Shown: one piece after another, positions 34,434 through 43,781 of the stretch
Position numbering within the stretch: position 1 is the first letter of the stretch
How the letters are laid out: each line of letters opens with the position of its first letter
Made by a program: the position numbers and the translations under genes
Source of the DNA: Crambe crambe
Lineage: Eukaryota > Porifera > Demospongiae > Poecilosclerida > Crambeidae
Reading direction: 5' to 3'
DNA length: 64,000 bases
Assembly: GCA_963924555.1 (NCBI GenBank)
Contig: OZ004585.1
Coordinates: 6,953,556-7,017,555, forward strand
Notes under the pieces: model-generated
Told to the model about the DNA's origin: nothing
The model's database searches: none
The model's input: only the letters and a program-made list of their open reading frames with translations

Positions 34434-34637
34434 GGGGTGTATCCACAATTTTGAGTGGCTGTGCATACGTCCACTTTATCCTTCACCCATTATCAGAAGG
34501 AGTTTCACTATACTAATGTGATCATGATTCTTGAAGGTCATGGTCCTTCACTTAGCTAACTGCAAGCATGGGATAAAATTATGTTTATAAGTTGTCTGGT
34601 GAAGACCGGACCAACCGGAGTGGTGGATACACCCCTG
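34434..34637. mobile_element. Short hAT-like element with AGGGGTGTATCCAC ends
   Basis: AGGGGTGTATCCAC at the left and GTGGATACACCCCT at the right form a perfect inverted repeat about 200 bases apart. A related end with the same GTGGATACACCCCTG is at 52,317-52,332. No intact 8-base duplication is visible. Confidence 0.7.
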
Positions 34638-34706
34638 GCTAGTGTAGCTAGCTATATAGCTATAGCTACATTGTTGAGGTTTTTTTATTGCAACTCATTT
34701 TCACAG

Positions 34707-34924
34707 AATGATGAGATCTAATACATATGATGTGTCACATTGCTCCTACATCTATTACACTCTCCAAAGTGACTATAAACTCCCATCTGCAAATTATGCA
34801 CCATTGGAAGAGTGTTGGAGGTATCTACGAGGAGAAATCTATGGTGTCCATTATAGTGATAGTCGAGTGGTCATCTCCTTGTTACTGATACTGGCTGGTG
34901 ATATTGAAGTCAATCCAGGACCTG
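34707..34924 (+). CDS. First coding exon ending in a 2A-like ribosome-skipping motif
   Basis: The exon follows a good acceptor (CAACTCATTTTCACAG|AATG) and opens with ATG one base in, so a 5' UTR exon probably precedes it. It encodes 72 residues ending ISLLLILAGDIEVNPGP, then donor CCTG|GTGAGT in phase 1. The D-[VI]-E-x-N-P-G-P motif preceded by a Leu-rich stretch is the signature of 2A peptides, which make the ribosome skip the Gly-Pro bond and release two products. 2A-like N termini are known in sea urchin NLR-type proteins and in some non-LTR retrotransposons. No reverse transcriptase is seen nearby. The next in-phase exon on this strand is the ankyrin exon at 43,782 (which needs one base plus GT), so this may be the N terminus of that gene. 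That link is inference over an 8.9-kb intron. Confidence 0.6.
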
Positions 34925-35089
34925 GTGAGTATCATATGCATGACTACACAGTAAGTTGCAAGCATTTAGCTCTTTAGCTAGACTATAGTGCAATTGCTGT
35001 CATTAGCTAATCATCCAGAAATTATCATTCAAATTGTTTACAGTTTGGAATGTAGAGCAGCTTCCTTGAAATCAGAATAATTTTTTGCC

Positions 35090-35260
35090 TTCAGCACCGA
35101 AGCACTGAGGCGTGCACCGGGCATTCATGTACACCCACGTAATACTAGATCTAGTTCACTTTTTTTCTAGCTCTAAGTGCTTTAATGCACCTGCACTCAA
35201 ATGATGCTATAATGCTCGAGGTGAATGTAATGCACGAGCCGAAGTCGGAGTGTAGTACGG
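35090..35260. repeat. Palindromic remnant with CACCGAAGCACTGAGGCG
   Basis: A GCCTTCAGCACCGAAGCACT stretch resembles the TGCCTCGGCACCAGAGTGCC palindrome at the edge of the 39.6-kb insertion. It may be an end of the same element; the partner end is uncertain. Confidence 0.35.
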
Positions 35261-35639
35261 CTATAGCTTGTACCTGGGGGGTCTGCAGTTCAATTTCAAT
35301 CTGGTATGATCTAGGCAATGCCATGTACTAACTTATAAGTCATTATTAGACTATATACCTAGTCTGAATAGAGCAATTTGATTGGTCAGTTGCAAGTTTC
35401 TACATAAGTACTTAGATCACAAAACCACAAAATCCTAAGGCACTTTGCCATCCTTTCCCTCTTCACCTATCAGTCTCCTGTCTCCAGACACTGCAGGACC
35501 AAGACACTGATCAACATTGTATCAAAAGTAGCCCCAGCGCACATGAGGACTAGCAGTAAGCCCCCACCCATCAATTGCAAATATATGTGCGCGAAAATAT
35601 TTGTGATGATGTAATCTGTGATGTAATGACACAACTCGT

Positions 35640-35716
35640 TTATGTTAGAGTTACCAGACCCTTTCCCTCCCCCACCCCCAAGAAAAAGGAGGTAAAGGGT
35701 CAGCGCCACCAGACTA
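35640..35716. mobile_element. Single right end of the TAGTCTGG transposon family
   Basis: Read on the minus strand from 35,716 it starts TAGTCTGGTGGCGCTGACCC and continues through a GGTCTGGTAACTCTAACAT subterminal part like that at 29.4 kb. No matching left end or duplication was found within several kb. Confidence 0.7.
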
Positions 35717-35767
35717 CTTGTATAGTTATTAATTAACATAATGAAAAAAGTAGCCTCGTATCCAGGC

Positions 35768-35816
35768 AATGGGATCAATCTAATCTGTATATCCAGCCAA
35801 CAGTCCTTACATATAC
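35768..35816. mobile_element. Fragment of the hairpin MITE
   Basis: TATCCAGCCAACAGTCCTTA and CATATACGTA match the inner arm of the hairpin MITEs at 37.8, 41.3 and 42.6 kb. Confidence 0.7.
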
Positions 35817-36630
35817 GTATTGAACCTTAAGTGACAGAAAATGCTTGATTTAACCACCAAGATGTTGTCAGACACAAAAAATTAAGGGGTATGGCCATTT
35901 CTAATACCTAATTTGCTTTTATTTCATCAGCATATAATTCAGTTTAACATTTTCATGTTGAATTAATTTCTTATCTATAACTTACTTGTAATTGACTTTA
36001 ACACTAACACATTTCATTGTAAATAATTTTCGTCATTTGACATGATATGAAAATATTTGAACAACGAAAGGTATATAGTGTCAGCAAAGATTTGTATGCC
36101 CACTCAGTGACACTCACATTGATGAACAGATCTGGTAATCTCTAAAGCTACACTCAGACTAATTGAACTAAAGATGCTTCAGTGATTAATCCAAGGGTAA
36201 CTTGCAGAGTAGCCCAGGACATAATTATAGCTCCATAATTTCATATGGTCTAAAACTTGAAATAGTAAAAATATAATAATCATATTATGTGACAGAACTG
36301 ACTAAAAAAAGTCATACAATCTCAGATCACATCAAATCAGTTTACACTTTTGATTCACAAAGTCAATGCCAATCACGTGATCCTAATCACGAGTGAAGTG
36401 ACCCCAAACTGGATAGTGGCGATATATATATTGGTACGTATGTATGTACATCAAGCCCTGAGGGTAAATACTGCACATGCACAAAATAGCTACGATTGCA
36501 GCCAGGGCTCGCAGTAACAGTCAGACATCAGACATTTTCCAGACAAATTATTGTTTTGTGTAACCCATAGAAACATTGATCAGAACAAATGACCTGACAA
36601 GTATGCACGATACAAAAAACATGATGTAAT
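35817..36630. other. Intergenic, nothing recognised
   Basis: AT-rich sequence without exons, TIRs or arrays I could support. Confidence 0.4.
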
Positions 36631-36632
36631 AA

Positions 36633-37140
36633 TCAGAAAGTGCGGTAGCACTCTCTATGTAGACTTGACACACAAAACACCCACGCTCATTAATAATAAT
36701 AATAATAAAATAATAATAATCTTCTTCTTGACAGCCATAACTCCGACTGCTTTATCCTATATCTACAATCTTGGTACCATATTGAAGCTCTAAACCTGAT
36801 CTAAGGAATGGTATTGTTCAAATTGAAGTAAAGCTAAAGTCCTAACTGTCAATTGCTGTCCGAGTGCCTTCGTGGACGCTTGACAGCCATAACTCCCGAC
36901 TGCTTCATCCTATATCTACGATCTTGGTACCATCTTGAAACTCTACACCTCAGGTAAGAAATGGTATTAGAACAGCTCAAGTCCTAACTGTCAATTGCCG
37001 TTTGAGTGCCTCTGTGGACGACTCAAATTCTCGAACGCTTTGTAGACAGCACAGTTAATTTATACACTTTGTAGATGCTACGTAGACAACACTAGAAAGC
37101 TAGAACGCTTTGTAGACACAGTAACTTAGTTTATACACTG
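36633..37140 (+). mobile_element. Helentron-like unit with internal tandem repeat
   Basis: It opens with TCAGAAAGTGCGGTAGCACT (a hairpin) followed by CTATGTAGACTTGAC, the same opening as the units at 41.6 kb, then an ATA/ATT microsatellite. After that a block of about 150 bases beginning TTGACAGCCATAACTCC is repeated in tandem (36,728 and 36,880). Smaller AACGCTTTGTAGACA repeats follow to about 37,130. No coding text. Confidence 0.6.
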
Positions 37141-37457
37141 AGAAAAAACTGTCTTGCTGGTGTAGTAAGATTATTTGGTAAAGGGTCACGTTCTTGACAT
37201 CCTTAGCCACGCCCCTTGAAAAAAGTGTGCAGACAAGTGAGAGTAAAAACATTTCTTCTAAATGAAAGAGTGATGTAGGCTGGAGTATATGACTATAAAA
37301 AGTACAGAAACAAGGTGCTGTACTAGGGAGATACTTTATTTTCGAGGTTTTCGTGGATTTTACTCAAAGAACGAAAATTGTGCCCTCGAATAATTTTCCA
37401 AGTAGCTATGTCGTACATGCATGTGCAATGCGTAAACTGTAGTACAGTGCAGCTGTC

Positions 37458-37770
37458 ATGACTCTCTGTCGTTATTTTGGCTCTAAAAATCCTTCAAAGC
37501 AACCTACAAATCTTCCACTACCAGATCCTAGTGGTACTATGTCACTGACAGTCCGTCCTCTTCTATTGAAGCAGCAAACTCGAAAGTCTCTACCGTTTTG
37601 AAGCAGGGATCTACCACCAGAGGGCCATACACTATAGATTTTTGTCAAATAAAAAGGCTAAAATAGGAATAAGAGCAGTAGAACCTCCACTACGCTGGCA
37701 AATTCTCGGAGTGAGACAGCAGAGGGGGAGCTACAAAAGCATTCAATTCTATGTGTGCACTATAATGATT
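37458..37770 (+). pseudogene. N-terminal fragment of a DDE-type transposase
   Basis: An ATG at 37,458 opens MTLCRYFGSKNPSKQPTNLP and LPDPSG. After a frameshift comes TTRGPYTIDFCQIKKAKIGI, resembling the RGPY..F....KA.IG..A DNA-binding start common in pogo/KRBA2-like transposases of invertebrates. It is cut off by the hairpin MITE at 37,779. Family assignment is tentative. Confidence 0.4.
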
Positions 37771-37778
37771 ATTATTAT

Positions 37779-38076
37779 AAGGGAAAAAACATTTCGTGAA
37801 ATGAAAAAAAGATGTAGGGATGACCACTGCTCAAAAAAGTAAGGATAGAAATGGGATCAATCTTTGTTCTGCATATCCAGCCAACAATCCCTACATATAC
37901 GTACACTACTACACTATAATCTGAAGCTACCCGACGTATATGTAAGGATTGTTGGCTGGATATACAGAACAAAGATTGATCCCACTTCCATCCTTCTTGT
38001 TTCCTTACTTTTTTGAGCAGTGGTCATCCCTACATCTTTTTTCATTTCACGAAAATTAATGCTTTTCCCTTACTTG
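37779..38076. mobile_element. Hairpin MITE, complete copy 1
   Basis: Two arms of about 135 bases mirror each other around a short loop near 37,920. Arm landmarks are AAGGGAAAAAACATTTCGTG, GATGTAGGGATGACCACTGC and ATATCCAGCCAACAATCC. Overlapping open frames on both strands are artefacts of the hairpin. Confidence 0.9.
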
Positions 38077-38077
38077 T

Positions 38078-38400
38078 TCCTGGTCTTTTTTCCTCTCTTT
38101 TATGGTTTTAGCTATGTATAGAGTTCATTCTTCTATGTAAATGCAGGGACAGATGAAAGAATAGTTCTCCAATAGCATACCAGCCCAATCATTTATCAAC
38201 GAGTCAAGGTGTTGCGTTATTGTTGAGCTATACTTGGAGGTCGAAGGTACTGAAATAGCTGTAGATGGATTGGTGAATGTAAATCCCCGAGTTGATACAG
38301 TAGTCTATCATCATTATCTAGAGCTAGCTAGCTAGAGATAGCTGAGTAATATTATAATTTCGAATAATTGGATATCAAATACAAATATAGAGCAAGCAAG
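38078..38400. repeat. Arm of a larger inverted duplication (partner 42,320-42,640)
   Basis: From TTTCCTCTCTTTTATGGTTT to TTCGAATAATTGGATATC this segment is the reverse complement of 42,320-42,640 with scattered changes. In both places it abuts a hairpin MITE with the same junction. It contains a GCTAGCTAGCTAGA run and no gene. Confidence 0.8.
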
Positions 38401-38426
38401 CTGACTCTCAGGTCATGACTCGTTCT

Positions 38427-38528
38427 ATATATGTAATAGTTATAGCATAGGTGCCCCGAGTCCTGAGGGCAAGGGTTTAATTTATATTCCATAAACCCTG
38501 GCACTCATGCTATAACCATTACATATAT
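38427..38528. mobile_element. Small palindromic MITE
   Basis: ATATATGTAATAGTTATAGC and GCTATAACCATTACATATAT are mirror ends; AGGGTTTAATTTAT and ATAAACCCT form an inner stem. It is similar in design to the 18.8-kb and 62.7-kb hairpins. Confidence 0.75.
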
Positions 38529-38673
38529 CCTTCAATAGCTAGTAGACTAGGCTAGCTATTTACTTTCCTGCTTTAGCAACCATGCTTTCTTGTCGCCAAC
38601 GGGTGATATACCGTCATTATTGATGACACATGCTGCGGCCCTTTGATCTCGCCCATGCATGGTATATATATAT

Positions 38674-38845
38674 AAGGGAAAAAGCATTTCGTGAAATGAA
38701 AAAAAGATGTAGGGATGACCACTGCTCAAAAAAGTAAGGAAACAAGAAGGATGGAAATGAGATCAATCTTTGTTCTGTACATCCAGCCAACAATACGTAC
38801 AATACTACATTATCTGAAGCTACCCAACGTATATGTAGGGAATGT
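38674..38845. mobile_element. Hairpin MITE, one arm only
   Basis: Carries AAGGGAAAAAGCATTTCGTG through CCAGCCAACAAT, then the loop and a few bases of the second arm. The rest of the right arm is missing. Confidence 0.8.
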
Positions 38846-38869
38846 TCCAGCAATCTGATCGGTCGATTG

Positions 38870-39115
38870 TCATTAAATAATTCTTCAACGCCTTATCTAA
38901 GCATATGCAGACTAGCCTAGTAATGTTTTTGGCTGACATTTCTGAAGATGATATATAGGCAAATTCAATTGGATTCTACAGCAGTTTGCATTGGCTTATC
39001 GTAGTTGTTTGAAGGTCGGGTGGGCTGATAGGCTTATCTAAGTGCTTCATGGTTAGTATTAGAGGATTAGAGGTTCACATTACAGCTTCCTACACCAGCA
39101 TATGCAGCCGCTTGA
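38870..39115 (+). repeat. Dispersed repeat (partner 57,640-57,850)
   Basis: Shared strings include CAGACTAGCCTAGTAA, GACATTTCTGAAGATGATA and GATAGGCTTATCTAAGTGCTT; both copies are in the same orientation. Class unknown. Confidence 0.7.
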
Positions 39116-39234
39116 CTGGAACCACTATAGAATCCATTAAAATGCTTATTGCACACTCTTATGTTGAATGGCTTTGTGAAATATACCAAACAATGTAGCT
39201 ACTGGGCATGTCCCATAGCTATAGAGAATAGTAG

Positions 39235-39441
39235 TATCAGAGAGTATGATAGTACTCTCTAAGTAGGGATGGCACGGATATTCCATTGGAGTAGTACTTA
39301 ATATTTTCTTTCATAACTTCAGAATACTTACCACCTGCAGTCAGCAACTCCTATTTTGAAGACAAAACACCTTCAATGTGCTAGGACTCAAGAAGATAAA
39401 GCAGTGTAGCGACTTCTAAAATTGCCATTTTCATCTGGTCC

Positions 39442-39480
<39 letters not shown>

Positions 39481-40605
39481 CAACTTATTTCAGAATGGTT
39501 CATTCAAATGCTATAACTCTTATACCAATCTACTCAGAAATGACTGCGCTGTAATCCTTTACCTTTAAATCGACATGTTCAAAAATAGTGCATCATTTTC
39601 CAACTTGCTAGCTTTCAACCTACAACGCAGCAGATATTTTTGCCTCGGCACCAGAGTGCCGAGGCACAGTGCCAAAGGCGACTATCTATTTAGCTATGAT
39701 GGTACATATTAATAGCGTGTGCAATGATGCGCAGTGATGCGTATTGAGCACGTGCATTATTAGCATTGCTAGCTCTCTAGCTACTAGCTAGCTACGCCAA
39801 CACAACTTCAAGCTCTACTAAAGACAAACAGACAGGCTCGGGCTCAGGCTCACAGTCACTACGCAGTAATGCTATATCGTGAAGAGAGTGCTGATGCTTC
39901 TTGGCTGTCTTTGCCAACAAATCAAGCCCATGCAGAGAACTGACTAAAAGACAGCAATGAATAGAGATTGCAATGTACACGAACTAGGTGATCGTTTGAC
40001 ATGCCAAAAGAGAGCCATGTTGAAGGAGAATCTAATGGAGGAATCCAGTACACACAAGCTATGCATGAGGATCATTCAAAACGGCAGTTTGAAAGCATTG
40101 AACAGCAAGAATACTAGCTGTATAAATACCAACCTTACTACAATAAGCCATGTTGCTCAGTGCACATTATTTATAAAGTTTAATAATAATAAAGGTTGCA
40201 CTGAAGTCGTGCCGAGGCATTCCTAGTCTTTTTAAAAGACTAACTTGTTATGCCCTGCCCCATACACGTGATTCTTGAACCTTGACCTCATAACTGACTA
40301 GCGAATCTGTCATTGGCTTTCTCTCATGATGTTGGTCTCTCAATGCTCAGAGCAGTCTGGTTATGAATCAAGCTTTGATCAATAAAGGCCTTAAAAATTA
40401 TGTACAAAATTAGGTCAATGGCAATCTTTATTTAAAACTATATAGTTATCATTAGTCCTTCCAAATCAGATTCATTTCAGCTCAGACAATATTACGATGA
40501 AACCTCCAACATAGCTATAATACGTGAACTTTAACTTGGATAGCAGGATCACAGCATCCAGTTGTCTATAATAGAATAATAGAGCATTAGATCAAAAAAG
40601 ACGAT
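39235..40605 (+). mobile_element. Composite repeat element, copy A (with an insertion)
   Basis: It starts with the hairpin AGAGAGTATGATAGTACTCTC, then AAGTAGGGATGGCACGGAT. Copy B is at 54,600-55,375 in reverse. Both hold a CAT microsatellite (here 39,447-39,477), TTTAAATCGACATGTTC and a block around GGTCAATGGCAATCTT. Comparison shows that about 600 bases at 39,637-40,245 are extra in copy A. At the far end both copies run straight into the 40.6-kb type MITE. Confidence 0.7.
39637..40245. mobile_element. Insertion inside composite element A
   Basis: It is absent from copy B at 54.9 kb, where TTTTT and ATGCCCC are adjacent. The left edge has the palindrome TGCCTCGGCACCAGAGTGCC (running into GAGGCA) and the right edge GTGCCGAGGCA, so the ends are inverted. 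The interior has small open frames on both strands without recognisable domains. Confidence 0.6.
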
Positions 40606-40609
40606 GAAT

Positions 40610-40925
40610 AAGTAAAGGGGAAAATATTTATTCTAATAAAAAAAGAGAAGTAGAGATAGCTGTGTGCAGTTCAAAAAAGTTCAGCAACAAGAGTGAACTT
40701 CAGTCAAGTAACCTCTTACCCATCACCAACTACGAGGTAATTATTCCTACTTCTCTCCCTTTATATCTCATCATGGGAGTGAAGTAGGAATAGTTGGCTC
40801 GTAGTTGGTGATGGGTAAGGGTTACTTGACCTAAGTTCAATTTCTTGTTGCTAAACTTTTTTGAACTGCACACAGCCATCCCTACTTTTCTTTTTTATTT
40901 AGAATAAATTTTTTTCCTTTATCAC
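40610..40925. mobile_element. Hairpin MITE, second family
   Basis: Arms AAGTAAAGGGGAAAATATTT and its mirror near 40,920. Inner landmarks are CTGTGTGCAGTTCAAAAAAG, ACTTCAGTCAAGTAACC and CCATCACCAACTACGAG, each mirrored. A one-armed copy is at 54,540-54,650. Confidence 0.85.
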
Positions 40926-41004
40926 AACTAGGATGATATTTTACCATATCACGTGGTATGTCCCCCTAGGCAATCTTTGCATAATGATTTACTTTATACC
41001 CATA

Positions 41005-41060
41005 ATAAGATCAGAAGTGTGGTAGCACTCTCTATGTAGGGTTAGTATGGAATGGGCGTG
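41005..41060 (+). mobile_element. Start signature of a Helentron-like unit, truncated
   Basis: ATCAGAAGTGTGGTAGCACT then CTCTATGTAGGGTTAG repeats the opening hairpin seen at 36,633, 41,598 and 41,842. The rest of the unit is not recognisable here. Confidence 0.5.
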
Positions 41061-41291
41061 GGTTCTAGACTCTCTGTACCTCTTCTATTCTTGCTACAGG
41101 CTCAACTTAACTGCTTACATCTGAAAAACAATATGTCCACTCAAACTCCTCCAGAACAGCATCAACAATCCCGTATAAATATAAAATTTTTAATGATTCA
41201 GTAAACATCAGATTCATCTTCTTAGCAGGCTGTAACTTCATGATCCTTTCACTTGCAACAATAAAATTCATATCAACTTATACAGTTACAA

Positions 41292-41597
41292 GTAAGGGAA
41301 AAAGCATTTCGTGAAATGAAAAAAAGATGTAGGGATGACCACTGCTCAAAAAAGTAAGGAAACAAGAAGGATGGAAATGGGATCAATCTTTGTTCTGTAT
41401 ATCCAGCCAACAATCCCTACATATACGTACATTACTACACTATAATCTGAAGTTACCCGACGTATATGTAGGGATTGTTGGCTGGATATACAGAACAAAG
41501 ATTGATCCCATTTCCATCCTTCTTGTTTCCTTACTTTTTTGAGCAGTGGTCATCCCTACATCTTTTTTTCATTTCACGAAATGCTTTTTCCCTTATC
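41292..41597. mobile_element. Hairpin MITE, complete copy 2
   Basis: Almost identical to the copy at 42,637-42,950 and close to 37,779-38,076. Arms mirror around about 41,443. Its right end abuts the Helentron-like unit directly (TTTTTCCCTTATCAGAGAG). Confidence 0.9.
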
Positions 41598-42090
41598 AGA
41601 GAGTGCGGTAGCACTCTCTATGTAGGGATGACTCGGACGGCCGCGCGCGCCGCCTATAGACTAATACTAAAGTGAAATTCTAGTTCTCCCACTTAGACCT
41701 AACAAAAGCTACTGTGAATGATTATCTAGCCTACTAGAGCCTACTACAATGTGCAGACCAAGTTTCAGGACCAGGGAGCTTACCGTTTCAGAAATACGGC
41801 AAGCAGGTAAATCGCTATATTCTTCTTCTTCTCTATTATTATCAGAGAGTGCGGTAGCACTCTCTATGTAGGGATGACTCGGACGGCCGCGCACGCCGCC
41901 TATAGACTAATACAAAAGTGAAATTCCAGTTCCCCCACTTAGACCTAACAAAAGCTACTGTGAATGATTATCCAGCCTACTAGAGCCTACTACAATGTGC
42001 AGACCAAGTTTCAGGACCAGGGAGCTTACCGTTTCAGAAATACGGCAAGCAGGTAAATCGCTATATTCTTCTTCTTCTCTATTATTATTA
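41598..42090 (+). mobile_element. Two head-to-tail Helentron-like units
   Basis: Units start at 41,598 and about 41,842 with TCAGAGAGTGCGGTAGCACT and CTCTATGTAGGGATGACTCG, a perfect 9-10 base hairpin at the tip. They run about 244 bases to a TTCTTCTTCTCTATTATT microsatellite, differing at only a few positions. Short non-coding units with a tip hairpin, microsatellite tail and tandem arrangement resemble Helentron-associated (HINE) elements. The class is an inference. The CGGACGGCCGCGC stretch is unusually GC-rich for this region. Confidence 0.65.
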
Positions 42091-42319
42091 TTATTATTAT
42101 TATTCTTCTTCTTATTATTATTATTCTTCTTAGACAACCATATCTCTCGAACCACTCAAGCTACAGCTATGATTTCTGGACAAATCCACTCCAAATTCTA
42201 CGAACTACGATCTTTTCTACTCGTTGATCCTCGAAAGAGTCGATGAAAAAGGAGACACTATGGAGCACAGCACTCGACTAATTCAATTAGGAAGCCATCT
42301 TTTCTATAATACGCATGCG

Positions 42320-42640
42320 CATGTATTTCAATATCCAATTATTCGAAATCATAATATTACTCAGCTGTCTCTAGCTAGCTAGCTAGCTAGCTCTAGCTCT
42401 GGATAATGATGATGATAGGCTACTGTATCGATTCGAGGATTTAGATTCACCACGGTAGACTCTATTTCAGCATCTTCGACCTCCAAGTACGGCTCAACAA
42501 CACAACACCTTGACTCGATAAATGATTGGGCTGGTATGCTATTGGAGAACTTCTTTCATCTGTCCCTGCATACACATAGAAGAATGAACTCTAATCATAG
42601 CTAAAACCATAAAGAGAGGAAAAAAGACCAGGAACAAGTA
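42320..42640. repeat. Arm of the larger inverted duplication (partner 38,078-38,400)
   Basis: Reverse complement of 38,078-38,400, including the GCTAGCTAGCT run, GATAAATGATTGGGCTGGTA and CTAAAACCATAAAGAGAGG. It is joined on its right to the hairpin MITE in the same way as the partner. Confidence 0.8.
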
Positions 42641-42944
42641 AGGGAAAAAGCATTTCGTGAAATGAAAAAAAGATGTAGGGATGACCACTGCTCAAAAAAG
42701 TAAGGAAACAAGAAGGATGGAAATGGGATCAATCTTTGTTCTGTATATCCAGCCAACAATCCCTACATATACGTCAGGTAACTTCAGATTATAGTGTAGT
42801 AATGTGTGTATATGTAGGGATTGTTGGCTGGATATACAGAACAAAGATTGATCCCATTTCCATCCTTCTTGTTTCCTTACTTTTTTGAGCAGTGGTCATC
42901 CCTACATCTTTTTTTCATTTCACGAAATGCTTTTTCCCTTACTT

Positions 42945-42950
<6 letters not shown>
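42637..42950. mobile_element. Hairpin MITE, complete copy 3
   Basis: AACAAGTAAGGGAAAAAGCA at the left and its mirror CCCTTACTTGT at the right, arms of about 140 bases. The right end abuts an AAT microsatellite. Confidence 0.9.
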
Positions 42951-42983
<33 letters not shown>

Positions 42984-43207
42984 GAGAAGAAGAAGAATAT
43001 AGCGATTTACCTGCTTGCCGTATTTCTGAAACGGTAAGCTCCCTGGTCCTGAAACTTGGTCTGCACATTGTAGTAGGCTCTAGTAGGCTGGATAATCATT
43101 CACAGTAGCTTTTGTTAGGTCTAAGTGGGAGAACTAGGATTTCACTTTAGTATTAGTCTATAGGCGGCGCGCGCGGCCGTCTGAGTCATCCCTACCGCAC
43201 TCTCTGA
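42951..43207 (-). mobile_element. Inverted Helentron-like unit
   Basis: Reverse-orientation copy of the 41.6-kb units. It starts at the AAT microsatellite and ends at 43,207 with TCCCTACCGCACTCTCTGA. One arm of the tip hairpin is deleted. Confidence 0.75.
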
Positions 43208-43471
43208 TAACGTGCTTTTACCATTGTTATCCTCCAAAAAATCACTTGTATTAAACAACTTTTCATTATAAACTATATACTATGTCAGCCATTTTAAACA
43301 TCATTTGTGTGCGCATCTATCAAGATCACGTGCGAGTACAAGCCATATCACCAGTACCCAAAGCTAAAACGATACAGTATAGTACGAAAACTATAATAAA
43401 ATATCAACTAAACATGAGTTGATACAGTAAATAAAGGTCATATAAAAAGGTTATATAAAAGGTAAACAAAC

Positions 43472-43770
43472 AAGTGAAAGGAAAAAAATTATGCTAAATA
43501 AAAAGGCCATGTAGGATTAGTCTGTACTTTGCAGTTTCTGAGAGCGAACATCAAAATTATGCTGCCTTCAATAATGATCCCTACATCACTGCCTAAACCA
43601 AGCAGAACACGTTTACACTGACATGAACGATTCATGCAGCTTAGTGGGAGGCAGTGATGTAGGGATTATTATTGAAGGCAGCGTAATTTGATGTTTGTTC
43701 ACAGAAACTGCTATAGGTAAAGGTACAGACTAAGCCTTTTTTATTTAGTACAAAAATTTCCCCCTTCATA
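43472..43770. mobile_element. Hairpin MITE, third family, just before the ankyrin exon
   Basis: Arms with AAGTGAAAGGAAAAAAATTA, TCTGTACTTTGCAGTTTCTG and CTTCAATAATGATCCCTACA mirror each other around about 43,625. Its right tip ends only about 10 bases before the splice acceptor at 43,781 and supplies part of its pyrimidine tract (TTTCCCCCTTC). Confidence 0.85.
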
Positions 43771-43781
43771 TAATTATACAG

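Noticed and set aside
41709..43108. Short ORFs with poly-Asn or poly-Leu runs
   Set aside because: They come from ATT/AAT microsatellites at the ends of Helentron-like units and from MITE arms.
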